Source: Candidatus Woesearchaeota archaeon (GTDB taxonomy: Archaea; Nanobdellota; Nanobdellia; Woesearchaeales; GW2011-AR4). From it: a stretch of 64,000 nucleotides of DNA. The position numbers and the translations under genes were made by a program. The notes below the pieces were generated by a model. It saw only the letters and a program-made list of their open reading frames with translations, was not told the origin of the DNA and ran no database searches. Of this stretch, positions 1 to 8,384 are shown one piece after another; positions within the stretch are counted from its first letter, which is position 1; every line of letters begins with the position of its first letter. The stretch is taken from assembly GCA_016185755.1 (NCBI GenBank), contig JACPMX010000006.1, positions 1-64,000 of the forward strand, written 5' to 3'.

Positions 1-554
1 CCAGCCTCTCTTAAGTATTGGTCAAGCAATCCTTTAGAAAATCCGTTTTTCCGACTAAATGCTATCTCTCTAACATCAATTAATTGCTCTATTTTTTCTT
101 GCATTAACTTGTCAATAAAATCTTCAATTTTTAATCCTTCATACCCTATTGTAAATATAAAGTTGTTTTCCAATTTCCAGATAGTTGTACCACCTATTTT
201 AATTCTCTTTAAGCCGATGCCTTCCTCTAATTTCTTGACCCATTGGTTATTTGGGGCTTGTTGTGGAAAATTCATTTTATCTTTAATTTCAGTCCATGTT
301 AATCCTAATGGATGTCTTTTTAGAAGATTCTCGATAGAATCTTTAAATTCTTGATAAATCGGTTGCTCTTTTTCTTTGTTTAGTTCTTCTTTAGTCAAAG
401 GTCGAATTTTCAGAACTTCTTTATCTACCTCATCCTTTAATTCGGTGCCTTCTTTCCACCCAAGCTGTGTAATTTTTTCTGGCGGTACTACTAAAACCCA
501 TTTTGCATATTCCTTGTTGCCCGATTTTCTTGATAATTGTTTTTGTAGTCTCAT
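1..554 (-). CDS. DUF488 protein with AbrB-like and winged-helix N-terminus (partial)
   Basis: About 184 residues are visible; the C-terminus runs off the left edge of the window. The N-terminal ~45 residues (RLQKQLSRKSG, then KWVLVVPPEKITQLGW) look like an AbrB/SpoVT swapped-hairpin DNA-binding domain. Residues ~70-130 look like a winged helix ending in TTIWKL. From ~135 the DUF488 signature begins: FTIGYEGLKIEDFIDKL and then DVREIAFSRKNGFSK. DUF488 proteins are of uncertain biochemical role. A TATA-like TTATATAG lies about 25 nt before the ATG, suggesting a leaderless transcript, and a palindrome covers the expected transcription start. The gene is divergent from the transposase. The domain order is read from the sequence; a regulatory role is inference. 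Confidence 0.8.
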   Translation of the reverse strand, partial: MRLQKQLSRKSGNKEYAKWVLVVPPEKITQLGWKEGTELKDEVDKEVLKIRPLTKEELNKEKEQPIYQEFKDSIENLLKRHPLGLTWTEIKDKMNFPQQAPNNQWVKKLEEGIGLKRIKIGGTTIWKLENNFIFTIGYEGLKIEDFIDKLMQEKIEQLIDVREIAFSRKNGFSKGLLDQYLREA

Positions 555-681
555 TAAAATTGTAGGTACCTATTGCTATATAAGCCTTTCGGTTCCTACA
601 GCTTAAAGACCATAAATTAGCGCAGTAGGTACCGAAAAGTATTTAAACAAGTGTAGGTACCTATTAGTAAGGTGATTAATT
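555..681. promoter_or_regulatory. Divergent promoter with paired palindromic operators
   Basis: The palindrome TAGGTACCTA occurs at 563-572 and again at 654-663. Each copy lies just downstream of a TATA-like box (TTATATAG near 575-582 on the minus strand; TATTTAAAC near 640-648 on the plus strand), so each covers the expected start of one of the two divergent transcripts. Two further half-similar sites, TTTCGGTTCCTAC (587-599) and GTAGGTACCGAAA (625-637), form an inverted pair inside. One regulator probably binds all of them; the AbrB-like DUF488 protein is the obvious candidate (inference). Confidence 0.7.
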
Positions 682-1806
682 ATGGAAAAAGCAAAATATG
701 AAACAAGAAAGGCAAGAAGTTTAGATATGTTGAAATCAGGCGTAGAGCCAATAAAGAATGGCTTTAACGAATACTTGATACCAAGCCAAGTAGAGAAAAG
801 CAAAAAATACAAAGTTGTTATTAAGAACGGCTGGTATTCCTGTGAATGTCCCGACAACAAAGAAGGCAACCTATGCAAACATATTCTTTTGTTAAAGACC
901 TATTTGGCTCTAAAATTCAAAGTTCAGGAATACAAGCACAGGGTAAGCATTTCAAATCCATGCCCTTTCTGTCAAAGTGCCAAGATAAAGAAAGATGGCA
1001 CACGAAAAACCATTATGGGCAAAAAGCAGAAATGGCTCTGTCAAGATTGCGGTAAAAGGTTCGTAAATTCGCCAGTAAGCAGGATAAAAGGCAATACAGA
1101 ATGTGTCATAACGGCGATTGATTTGTATATGAAAGGCGTAAGCTATCGGGGCATAGCTGACAGCATGAAACAGCTTTTTGGCTTGAAAGTAACCCATGTT
1201 ACAATAATAAATTGGGTTAATGACTACATGAGCAAGATAAACAAATATGTAGAAGGAATGAAGCCCAATGTTTCTGACTTATGGAACGCTGACGAGCAAT
1301 TCATAAAAGTCAAAGGAAAAGAAGCGTATGTATGGAATGTCCTTGACAATGAAACACGATTTTTATTAGCAAGTAATCAAAGCCCAACAAGAACTTATGA
1401 AGATGCACGAAAGACTTTTCAGATTGCGAAAGCAACCGCACAAAAGAAAGCCAAGACAATAGTTACAGATGGGGCTTTCAGCTATCAGAAAGCGGTAAGG
1501 AAAGAATTTGGAACTTATCAAAATCCAAATCCGCATTACAGATATGTTTCGCTAAATCAGCATGACAGCAATAACAACGTGATAGAGAGATTCCACGAAA
1601 GCTTTAGGCAAAGAGATAAGACCATGAGGGGTTTTAAAGGAAATGAAAAGCAGTATGCCGAGAACTTTAAGACTTACTATAATTTCGTGAGAAAACATCA
1701 AGAATTAAAGACAACCCCAGCAAAGAGGGCTGGGATAAACGAAAGCGATTTGTGGAAGGAATTATTAGAGAAAAGTTTGAAATTAACTAAAACTCTTTCC
1801 AGTTAA
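682..1806 (+). CDS. IS6/IS240-like DDE transposase with SWIM zinc finger
   Basis: A 374-residue transposase. Residues ~50-70 carry a SWIM-type zinc motif (CECPDNKEGNLCKH), followed by a CPFC...CQDCG zinc ribbon at ~93-123, a helix-turn-helix-like region (~145-175), and a DDE catalytic core with NADEQF (first Asp), VTDGAFSY (second Asp) and NVIERFHESFRQRDK (Glu). The length is typical of intact archaeal relatives and no frameshift is seen. I found no convincing terminal inverted repeats around it, and the next gene overlaps its 3' end by 20 bp, so the limits of any element are unclear. A decayed C-terminal copy of the same family lies at 53011-53212. Movement function is family knowledge; whether this copy is active is unknown. 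Confidence 0.9.
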   Translation: MEKAKYETRKARSLDMLKSGVEPIKNGFNEYLIPSQVEKSKKYKVVIKNGWYSCECPDNKEGNLCKHILLLKTYLALKFKVQEYKHRVSISNPCPFCQSAKIKKDGTRKTIMGKKQKWLCQDCGKRFVNSPVSRIKGNTECVITAIDLYMKGVSYRGIADSMKQLFGLKVTHVTIINWVNDYMSKINKYVEGMKPNVSDLWNADEQFIKVKGKEAYVWNVLDNETRFLLASNQSPTRTYEDARKTFQIAKATAQKKAKTIVTDGAFSYQKAVRKEFGTYQNPNPHYRYVSLNQHDSNNNVIERFHESFRQRDKTMRGFKGNEKQYAENFKTYYNFVRKHQELKTTPAKRAGINESDLWKELLEKSLKLTKTLSS

Positions 1807-2086
1807 AAATAAATGCCCATATTATTGCCACAAAGAAAACCCATAATTGTCTGAATAGTAAACTATATACAATTGCTAAAAATGGTATCCAAAACTTGAC
1901 AAAAGAGTTATCTTCAAAATAGTAATTTGTCCATTTATATCTACCAGTATGTGAAGGCATAGTATTTATTTTACCCTCTTTAAAATCCTTTTCTGCCTTT
2001 AATCTACCTATATGTTTATGATACTCTTTTTCTTCAATCTTATCTTCATAGAAGGGGTCTTCAAAATAAGGGTCATATTTTTTCAT
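1787..2086 (-). CDS. Small two-helix membrane protein, unknown
   Basis: A 99-residue protein. The N-terminal ~60 residues are highly charged and rich in Tyr, Glu and Lys; the C-terminal part has two hydrophobic segments (FWIPFLAIVYSLLF and WVFFVAIIWAFIF) that would form a membrane hairpin. A TATA-like TTTTAAATATAT lies about 25-30 nt upstream of the ATG. The last codons overlap the end of the convergent transposase gene by 20 bp, with which it shares a low-GC composition. I do not recognise a family. It could be cargo of, or a passenger beside, the transposase. Confidence 0.6.
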   Translation of the reverse strand: MKKYDPYFEDPFYEDKIEEKEYHKHIGRLKAEKDFKEGKINTMPSHTGRYKWTNYYFEDNSFVKFWIPFLAIVYSLLFRQLWVFFVAIIWAFIFNWKEF

Positions 2087-2199
2087 CTATATTTGTAGAA
2101 TAGGTCATATATTTAAAATTACCTCAAAAAAAGACAAAACAGCCTATAGTTACCAGCCGAAGTTTAACAGCCACAGATTAACCAATACCTTGTTAGAGC

Positions 2200-2355
2200 G
2201 GCTTCCCTGAAAATGTAGTTGCCGCCAATTTGCGAAGCTCTTAAAATGTCGACTTATAACTGACAAGGGGGAAGTCCCTTACGGGGAATGTCGGTCATTT
2301 CTATCACTTTCACAGCCGAGCCGGCGGCAACCTTGAAAAGATTTTCAGGGAAGCC
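2200..2355. repeat. Long nested inverted repeat downstream of the subtilase gene
   Basis: GGCTTCCCTGAAAAT (2200-2214) is exactly complementary to ATTTTCAGGGAAGCC (2341-2355), and inside it GTTGCCGCC (2218-2226) is exactly complementary to GGCGGCAAC (2323-2331). Further in, ACTGACA can pair with TGTCGGT (one wobble) around a G/C-rich loop. The right arm begins two bases beyond the subtilase stop codon, so the structure would form the 3' untranslated end of that mRNA. It could equally be a miniature inverted-repeat element or a structured RNA. No protein gene is visible here. Confidence 0.65.
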
Positions 2356-2357
2356 TA

Positions 2358-5300
2358 TCAGAGCTTCTTCCTGAATTTTATAAACAGGTAAGCTGAAAGA
2401 ATGCCTGCAATTGAAAGTGCCGTAACCATAAATGCGTTGAGCCTTATTGCAGCAAGATTCTTGACTGCAAATCCCGCAGCTCCTGTCTTATTTTCATTTT
2501 GCTGTGGGGCTGTTGCAGATGCATTTCCCTGCCCGCACGGCTTGCATATGCCTCCGCAGTCTATTTCATCTTCATCTTGGTTTTTGATATTGTCATTGCA
2601 GCTTTCAGCAGCCAGAGCCAGCTGCTTTGGAACTTCACACTGCTGGCTTGTAATCGGGGAATTTGCTGAGCTTGGGCACTCAAAGTCAGAAACATGCTGC
2701 GGAACCTTGGCAAAGTCGCATTGCCTTGTTTGAAGCCCGTTGCCGCATTCAGACCACTCGCCGCACTTCCAGTCCATATTGCAGACGAAGAATAATCCTG
2801 CTCCTCCGCCGCCCCCGCCTCCTCCGCCTCCTCCTCCACCGCCGCCAGAGCTTCCAGACGAGCCGGAGCTTGGTGGATTGCACCCATCGCTTGTGTGCTG
2901 GCTTGGATTGCTGTCGCAGCTGTCAGTTCCTGAAGCGCACCCATTCCCAAATCCGTCCCCATCAGCGTCTACACATAATTCTTTTACAGCAGAATGGTTT
3001 AATCCTGTTACCCTGTATCTTGCGCCTGTGTCAAAGCAAGCGTATTGTCCTGTCGTAGTGTTGTCGCATGTCAATAGAGTCTCATTAGCTCCGCTGCAGG
3101 CCGAGCTTATGGAGTCAAATCCCGCATCAGCATCCTTTATGCAGACTGATTTTACTGTCGTGTTTACCTTTTCAAGAAATACTGTTTTTGTTGAATTTCT
3201 TAGCCTTAATCCCCTTATCGAGACGGCGCTGCTGCCGTTTGCTGTGCGATTGATTGTCAGGTTTCCAAAGTCAAGAATATTGGAAGAGTTGAATGTGAAA
3301 TTAAACTCTATGAATGAATCAGAGCCGTTGCTTATGTTTATTGCAAATGTCCCATTGAATAATCTTGAAAGATTAGTTGTGCCGTTTATCGCCAGACCCA
3401 ATGAGATGGTGGAATTTATTGATGACAAATTTCCAATTAAGAAATCATCTGTATCATTAATACCGTCACCATCATCGTCTGTCTCATTGAAGTCAGGGTT
3501 GCCGTCGTTGTCAAGGTCCCTTGCATCAAGAACGGTTACATTAACAGCCAAATAGTCTATTTCGCTGCTGTCGTTTGCAGTTATGTTTATTGTGTAAACT
3601 CCACTATTTGTCAAATTAGTGTACCATAATAATGTGCTGCTTGAAACAATAAACTCTGTCTTATTGGCGCTGAAGTTCAACAAATCCCCATCCAAGTCAG
3701 AGGCGCTTAAAGAAATATTGACAAGTTGCGTTTCCTGGACTGTTATTGGGCTTATCGAAGAAGTTATTGAAGGAGCTCCATTTAATATTTTCACAGCTGA
3801 GCTGTTCACGAAATCGCTCCAGTTTTGCCCGTCAAAAACCCTTACGCTGAAAGTCCAGTTTTCAAGCTTTGTTGTGTTGACTGGGTTTATTGAAGTTTGA
3901 TTTGTATAGTTTGCTGTTAATGTATTGTTGATATACCACAATGTCTCGTTTGCCGTTATATTGTCGCCATCCAAATCGCTGAAACTCCAGAATGCCTGCA
4001 AAGTCCCGTTTGTCCTGTTGAGGAAGTCAGTGTTTGTCAGGTTGGCTGATGTTATGATTGGCACTCTATTTGTATTATTGACTGTCAGGTTCCATTGCTT
4101 GCTATCGTTTAAAAATCCGTCTGAAATTTCAACAGTTATATTATAAAATCCAAAACTTGAAAAGTTTCCGGTAAAATTAAATTCTGCAGAGGTGGATTGT
4201 AATGTGCCATTTCTGTACCAATAGATTGTCAGAATATCAGCATCAGAATTATTAATTGTAATATTAAATGTTTGATTATTTGGTTCCGTAATTTCAAAAT
4301 TTGTTATATTAGGAAAAAATTCAATTATGCTTGGTTGAGTGTTGTTTATTAGTACTACTCTTAATTCAGGAACACCAAACTTTCCTATAGTATCATTGCC
4401 CCATACTTTATAAAAATAAATTCCACTATCTAAATCTGTCTTATTTTTATACCAATTAGTTCCTGAACCATCAATTGTTTCATTGGCACCATTAAACTCT
4501 AATAGTACATTTGATAAATCTTTGTTTGAAGTTACGTTTATAAAGAATGAAGAGTTTGATAAGCTGCTTTTATTTGTAGGGGTAGGCGAAACAAACGTAA
4601 TATTTGGGGCAATATCTAAGGAGAATATCGCGGCGAAAATATTAATTCTTGAAAATGTTAAACTACTACTGGAATCGGTAATTCGTTTTCCAGTTTCATT
4701 TAAAATGTTTTTAACCTGATTGGGCATTAACAAAGTAGTATTTTCTAATTTCTTAAATTGAATTAGCAAAGCCCCTGCAGCAGCCGCATGTGGGGCAGCC
4801 ACAGATGTTCCCGAAGCGCTCGCAAAAGCATTATTCTTGTAAGTTGAAGTTACAGTGAATGCGGGAGCAATTAAATCTAAGTTTGGACCTCTATTAAATA
4901 TTATTGAATTATCATCACTTCCAACTCCTCCAATTCCAGTTACATTTGATCCGCACGCAGGCGAAGTAATACCATTTGTAACTCCGTCATTTCCAGAAGA
5001 TGCCACAACAAAAATACCACTAGCACCTGCCTGATTTGCAGCATCCACTGATGCACTAGCCCCATCACAATTAGAACTTGATATAAATTCTGAACCATTA
5101 GGTAATTGTGTACCTATACTTAAGCTAATAACAGATATATTGAGTAATGCAGCATTAGTTTTGCACCAATCAATTCCGGAAGCCACATCGCTTGTGAATC
5201 CTCCTCCAGTCTCATCTAGTGATTTTATAGCTACTATCTTAGCATCTGGTGCTATACCTTTTCTACTTGTATGGTTAGATATTACAATACCTGCCATAAA

Positions 5301-6017
5301 TGTGCCATGCCCGTGGTCGTCCATTGGATCGCTATCATCGTTCACAAAATCATAGCCACCTATAATTGTTGGACAACTGCCGTCACTTATGTTCATTGTT
5401 TGGGCACAATCTCCCAAATTATCATGCGTGTACTCTACTCCCGTATCAACTATACATATAGTTTCATGTTTGCCTCTTATTGGAGTATTGTTTAGACTGA
5501 TGTTATGGACTGAATTAGTATTTATTAAAGGGCCACTGGTAGACAAATCTACTTTAACAGGATAATCAAAATATATTTTTTTAATATTGTTATCTTGCTC
5601 TAATTTTTTTAACCCTTCTAATGTTAAATTTCCCGTAAAACCATTGATGGAATAAAATTTTCTTTTTAATTTAAAGTCAATTTTCTCATTAGCTAACTTT
5701 ACTTTGACTTTTTTTGCAGTTGATTTTTTGCTCAATACTTGTTCTTCATAATTAAGCTTTGACAAGACTTTTTCCTGTTGCTTTGCTACCATAATCTTCT
5801 TTTTTTCAAGGTTATCTTTATTCTGCAGTATTTGTATTGGGCTATCATTCAAAGTTTCGTAATTATCTTCTAAAATAACTATAACAGGAACGGAGTCTTG
5901 CCAATTAATTGCGTCAAGAATTTCTTTATCAACCTTACTATCGCCACTCTGGGATAGTGCAGTTTTAGAAAATAATACAATCACAATAGCCAAAAAAACA
6001 TACCACCCTCTTTGCAT
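2358..6017 (-). CDS. Giant secreted subtilisin-like serine protease (S8) with membrane anchor
   Basis: About 1219 residues from the start at 6017, chosen because a TATA-like CTTTAAAAATG lies ~25 nt upstream and it gives a clean signal peptide (MQRGWYVFLAIVIVLF). Residues ~25-155 resemble an I9-type propeptide. The catalytic domain shows Asp191 (CIVDTGVEY), His237 (DDHGHGT), oxyanion Asn343 (SSGNDG) and Ser405 (ASGTSVAAPH). It continues with Asn/Ser/Thr-rich Ig/PKD-like repeats full of N-glycosylation sequons, Asp-rich calcium-type motifs (DLDNDGNPDFNETDDDGDG), a polyglycine stretch, a thrombospondin-1-like segment (WKCGEWSECGNGLQTRQC), and a C-terminal hydrophobic helix before FRKKL. It is likely a cell-surface protease anchored at its C-terminus. 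Functions are by family; substrates are unknown. Confidence 0.93.
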   Translation of the reverse strand: MQRGWYVFLAIVIVLFSKTALSQSGDSKVDKEILDAINWQDSVPVIVILEDNYETLNDSPIQILQNKDNLEKKKIMVAKQQEKVLSKLNYEEQVLSKKSTAKKVKVKLANEKIDFKLKRKFYSINGFTGNLTLEGLKKLEQDNNIKKIYFDYPVKVDLSTSGPLINTNSVHNISLNNTPIRGKHETICIVDTGVEYTHDNLGDCAQTMNISDGSCPTIIGGYDFVNDDSDPMDDHGHGTFMAGIVISNHTSRKGIAPDAKIVAIKSLDETGGGFTSDVASGIDWCKTNAALLNISVISLSIGTQLPNGSEFISSSNCDGASASVDAANQAGASGIFVVASSGNDGVTNGITSPACGSNVTGIGGVGSDDNSIIFNRGPNLDLIAPAFTVTSTYKNNAFASASGTSVAAPHAAAAGALLIQFKKLENTTLLMPNQVKNILNETGKRITDSSSSLTFSRINIFAAIFSLDIAPNITFVSPTPTNKSSLSNSSFFINVTSNKDLSNVLLEFNGANETIDGSGTNWYKNKTDLDSGIYFYKVWGNDTIGKFGVPELRVVLINNTQPSIIEFFPNITNFEITEPNNQTFNITINNSDADILTIYWYRNGTLQSTSAEFNFTGNFSSFGFYNITVEISDGFLNDSKQWNLTVNNTNRVPIITSANLTNTDFLNRTNGTLQAFWSFSDLDGDNITANETLWYINNTLTANYTNQTSINPVNTTKLENWTFSVRVFDGQNWSDFVNSSAVKILNGAPSITSSISPITVQETQLVNISLSASDLDGDLLNFSANKTEFIVSSSTLLWYTNLTNSGVYTINITANDSSEIDYLAVNVTVLDARDLDNDGNPDFNETDDDGDGINDTDDFLIGNLSSINSTISLGLAINGTTNLSRLFNGTFAINISNGSDSFIEFNFTFNSSNILDFGNLTINRTANGSSAVSIRGLRLRNSTKTVFLEKVNTTVKSVCIKDADAGFDSISSACSGANETLLTCDNTTTGQYACFDTGARYRVTGLNHSAVKELCVDADGDGFGNGCASGTDSCDSNPSQHTSDGCNPPSSGSSGSSGGGGGGGGGGGGGGGAGLFFVCNMDWKCGEWSECGNGLQTRQCDFAKVPQHVSDFECPSSANSPITSQQCEVPKQLALAAESCNDNIKNQDEDEIDCGGICKPCGQGNASATAPQQNENKTGAAGFAVKNLAAIRLNAFMVTALSIAGILSAYLFIKFRKKL

Positions 6018-6073
6018 TGTAAAATGGAAACAGAATGCATTTTTAAAGGTTATCCAAAGCAAAACAATCAGGA

Positions 6074-6274
6074 TTATCGTCTATATTGAAATATTTTAAA
6101 TTTGGCTTTCTTTAGCCATTTTTTTATCGTTTTCCTCTTAACGCCTATGAGGAGAAGCCCTGCAAGAACAAAAATCCAGCCCTGCAGGATTGGGATGAAT
6201 CCCATTATCACTCCCGCTATTATCAAAAGCGTTCCAAGAATTATCCTCACTACCCTCCAAATATGCCTATACAT
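6074..6274 (-). CDS. PGPGW-like small membrane protein
   Basis: A 66-residue protein with two hydrophobic segments (IILGTLLIIAGVIMGFIPIL and WIFVLAGLLLIG) and a strongly basic C-terminus. The turn IPILQGW resembles the P-G-P-G-W turn of a family of small putative transmembrane proteins. The gene starts one base after the sppA stop codon on the same strand, so it is probably translated from the same mRNA. The function of the family is not known. It is distinct from the subtilase gene, which starts 57 bases further on with its own TATA-like sequence. Confidence 0.7.
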   Translation of the reverse strand: MYRHIWRVVRIILGTLLIIAGVIMGFIPILQGWIFVLAGLLLIGVKRKTIKKWLKKAKFKIFQYRR

Positions 6275-6275
6275 C

Positions 6276-7196
6276 TTAAGTGCTTATCTTCAGCGCTGAA
6301 GAGCCAAACAGCGAGCTTCCAATGCCCTTTCCAACAAAAAATGACTGCCTGCTGGAAACATCGCCCAGCAGCTCAAGCAATCCCTTGTCAGTCTTGTACT
6401 CAACAACTTCAGCCTTTATTTTTTCCTTATTTTCAATGTAAGCTATAGCCTCATCCTTGCCCCCGAGCTCGTCCACTAATCCAAGTTCTTTTGCCTGCAC
6501 GCCAAGATAAAACAGGCCGTTTGCCACCTTGTCAATGTCCTTTTTGCTCATATTCCTGTTCTTCGCAACCTCGCCTGCAAAATAATCCCGAATCAAATCA
6601 AGATTTTTCTGGAATATTTCTTCCTCTTCCGGTGTCATTTCTTTAAGCGGGCTTCCAATGTCCTTGTATTTTCCCGACACAAGCCTTCTGTAAGTCAAGT
6701 TGTACCTGTCCAGAAACCCTGGAAATTCAAGATAAGACGCAATTACCCCTATAGATCCTGTTATCGAGACCCTGTTTGCAACAACATGGTCAGCAGATGA
6801 TGCAATCCAGTATGCTCCAGAAGCCCCGGCTTCCCTTATCCATGCGACTGTTGTCTTGTTGACTTTTTTCACCGCATTCGCGATTTCTTCTGACGCAACA
6901 GCCGAGCCCCCGGGGCTGTTGATCTCGAATATGATAGCCTTGATATTTGGGTTCTCATCAGCCTTCTCTATCAGCTCGATAATGTCAGGCGATGCAGCTG
7001 CGCTCTCAAAAAGCAAGTCAGAGTCATCAGTCCCGACAATTATGCCTTCTATTGGAATCATCGCGACATTCCCATTTAAGTCTTCAACATCAACGCCTGC
7101 AAAAAGCGAAATAAAGCCTACTGCAATAAAACCGATTAATGCAAGAAAAAACAGCACAAATATTGCATAGCCCCACCTGAAGCCGGATTTTTCCAC
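6276..7196 (-). CDS. sppA: Signal peptide peptidase SppA
   Basis: A 306-residue membrane-bound serine protease that degrades signal peptides left in the membrane after secretion. One N-terminal transmembrane segment (~8-32) is followed by a ClpP/crotonase-fold domain. The Ser-Lys dyad is visible as Ser126 in GASGAYW and Lys178 in SGKYKDIGS; NSPGGS (~93-98) forms the oxyanion region. The length fits short archaeal/Bacillus-type SppA with a single protease domain. The start is GTG, overlapping the stop of the upstream gene as TAGTG, with GAGGAG just upstream as ribosome-binding site. It forms an operon with the RDD protein, a 65-residue protein and the PGPGW-like protein, all likely envelope-related. 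Confidence 0.95.
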   Translation of the reverse strand: MEKSGFRWGYAIFVLFFLALIGFIAVGFISLFAGVDVEDLNGNVAMIPIEGIIVGTDDSDLLFESAAASPDIIELIEKADENPNIKAIIFEINSPGGSAVASEEIANAVKKVNKTTVAWIREAGASGAYWIASSADHVVANRVSITGSIGVIASYLEFPGFLDRYNLTYRRLVSGKYKDIGSPLKEMTPEEEEIFQKNLDLIRDYFAGEVAKNRNMSKKDIDKVANGLFYLGVQAKELGLVDELGGKDEAIAYIENKEKIKAEVVEYKTDKGLLELLGDVSSRQSFFVGKGIGSSLFGSSALKIST

Positions 7197-7393
7197 TACT
7201 CCTCACCCTTTTTGAATGCCTGGAATATGTCCTTTCTGCCCTGCTTCAGATTATCAAGTATCTGGTCCTTTGCCATCTCAAGAAAGCCTATGGCTTCCTG
7301 CGGCGTCACATTCTGGGTTTTCATGGATGTCTGTATGTTGTTCGGCATCACATCAACCCTCAACAAAAAAACTTTTTGCTCTGCTTCTGCCAT
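7196..7393 (-). CDS. Conserved-looking 65-residue protein, unknown
   Basis: The protein starts MAEAEQKVFLLRVDVMPNN and is predicted soluble with an alpha-helical C-terminal half (QEAIGFLEMAKDQILDNLKQ). I chose the ATG at 7393 because GGTGGTG lies six bases before it; a longer frame from 7408 would overlap the preceding gene. It lies between the RDD membrane protein and sppA in a tight same-strand operon, overlapping the sppA start codon by one base. I do not recognise a domain. The operon position suggests a role with the membrane proteins beside it (inference). Confidence 0.65.
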   Translation of the reverse strand: MAEAEQKVFLLRVDVMPNNIQTSMKTQNVTPQEAIGFLEMAKDQILDNLKQGRKDIFQAFKKGEE

Positions 7394-7404
7394 TTGCACC
7401 ACCG

Positions 7405-7908
7405 TCAATCCAGGCTGTATTTCTCGACAACTCTTGTTTTGCTCAATATCTCGCTAAGCCTTTGGTTTGTCTTGCTGAAGACCATGAACAAGGGGTCTAA
7501 AACCCACAGCAAAATAAAAGGAAATATCGGTATGAAAGCAATGTTTCTTGCAAGCAGCTGCCATGCCTTCAGCTTGCCCTTGTCGCCTGCAACATAAAGC
7601 CTCATCAGCCTTTTCCCTATCGTCTGCGACATTTTCCTCTCGAGCATGAAAAAATAAAGTATTGCCAATACTGACATTGCAAAGGAAATCCAGCTTATAT
7701 AGCTTGCGGACATTGTGCCTGCAAATGAATTGTAAGCCTCTGAAAAGGAATATTCTTTCGGCAGCATGCTTTGGAAAAGTTTTCTGAATGGAAAAAGCAC
7801 AATAAGGTTAAGGATCATCATGTCGATTAGGAATGCCGCAATCCTTTTCCACACAAGGGCAGGCCCTATGAATTGCCTTTCTTTCGGAAGGTCAAGCCGT
7901 TTCATCAT
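7405..7908 (-). CDS. RDD-family membrane protein
   Basis: A 167-residue integral membrane protein with four hydrophobic segments. The family signature is visible: an Arg in KRIAAFLID, the Asp of FLIDMMILN, and the conserved GKRLMRLYV between the third and fourth segments. RDD proteins are widespread, and a few act in ion exchange or stress tolerance, but the role here is unknown. It is the first gene of an operon with a small protein, sppA and a PGPGW-like protein. A TATA-like TTTATAAATAC precedes the start by about 20-25 nt. The start could be either of the first two ATG codons. Confidence 0.85.
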   Translation of the reverse strand: MMKRLDLPKERQFIGPALVWKRIAAFLIDMMILNLIVLFPFRKLFQSMLPKEYSFSEAYNSFAGTMSASYISWISFAMSVLAILYFFMLERKMSQTIGKRLMRLYVAGDKGKLKAWQLLARNIAFIPIFPFILLWVLDPLFMVFSKTNQRLSEILSKTRVVEKYSLD

Positions 7909-7986
7909 GGGTGGTATTAACTTCGTATTTATAAATTTGCGTTTATATCAGAAAGATATATAAAGCGTGTAACTTTCAAATTCTCG

Positions 7987-8331
7987 ATGAGCAAGAAGAA
8001 GGAAGAGCAGCAGAAGCAGGAGCAGATACAGCAGGAGCTTTCAAGGATACACCTTCCAAGGGGAAAGGAGACTTTCGGCATCATCGAGCAGAGGCTCGGA
8101 GGATCAAGGATGAGGGTAAGGTGCCTTGACGGCAAGACAAGAATCTGCAGGATTCCCGGCAGGCTTACAAGAAAATTGTGGGTGAGGGACAATGATATTG
8201 TCATTGTTGAGCCGTGGGAATACGGCGGCGATGAAAAGGGTGACATAATATACAAGTATACGCCAACCCAGACTTCCTTTTTGAAGAGAAAGGGCCATTT
8301 GAAGCAGCTGGAAGAGTTTGATGAATTCTAA
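7987..8331 (+). CDS. aif1A: Translation initiation factor aIF1A
   Basis: A 114-residue OB-fold initiation factor that binds the A site of the small ribosomal subunit and helps place initiator tRNA. The diagnostic core is present: [41 protein letters not shown] and [18 protein letters not shown]. The N-terminus is a long Lys/Glu/Gln-rich tail and the C-terminus is acidic (LEEFDEF), as in archaeal and eukaryotic 1A factors. ATATATAAAGC lies about 28 nt before the ATG, pointing to a leaderless or nearly leaderless mRNA. It is transcribed divergently from the RDD-sppA operon. Confidence 0.97.
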   Translation: MSKKKEEQQKQEQIQQELSRIHLPRGKETFGIIEQRLGGSRMRVRCLDGKTRICRIPGRLTRKLWVRDNDIVIVEPWEYGGDEKGDIIYKYTPTQTSFLKRKGHLKQLEEFDEF

Positions 8332-8384
8332 GTTGTCACTATTCAATAGAAATGTTTAAATATCCGGATTGACACCTTTCTCTG

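Noticed and set aside
555-2200. Complete insertion sequence with terminal inverted repeats around the transposase
   Set aside because: The TAGGTACCTA sites flank only the promoter side; no matching inverted repeat is found after 1806, and a neighbouring gene overlaps the transposase 3' end.
2200-2355. RNase P RNA or SRP RNA in the nested inverted repeat
   Set aside because: The core sequences of RNase P (GAGGAAAGTCC-like and ACAGAAA) and the SRP helix 8 motif are not present.
2740-3555. Long proline-rich open frame on the plus strand, opposite the subtilase
   Set aside because: It is the reverse complement of the polyglycine and Asn-rich coding sequence of the subtilase gene, without promoter or ribosome-binding site.
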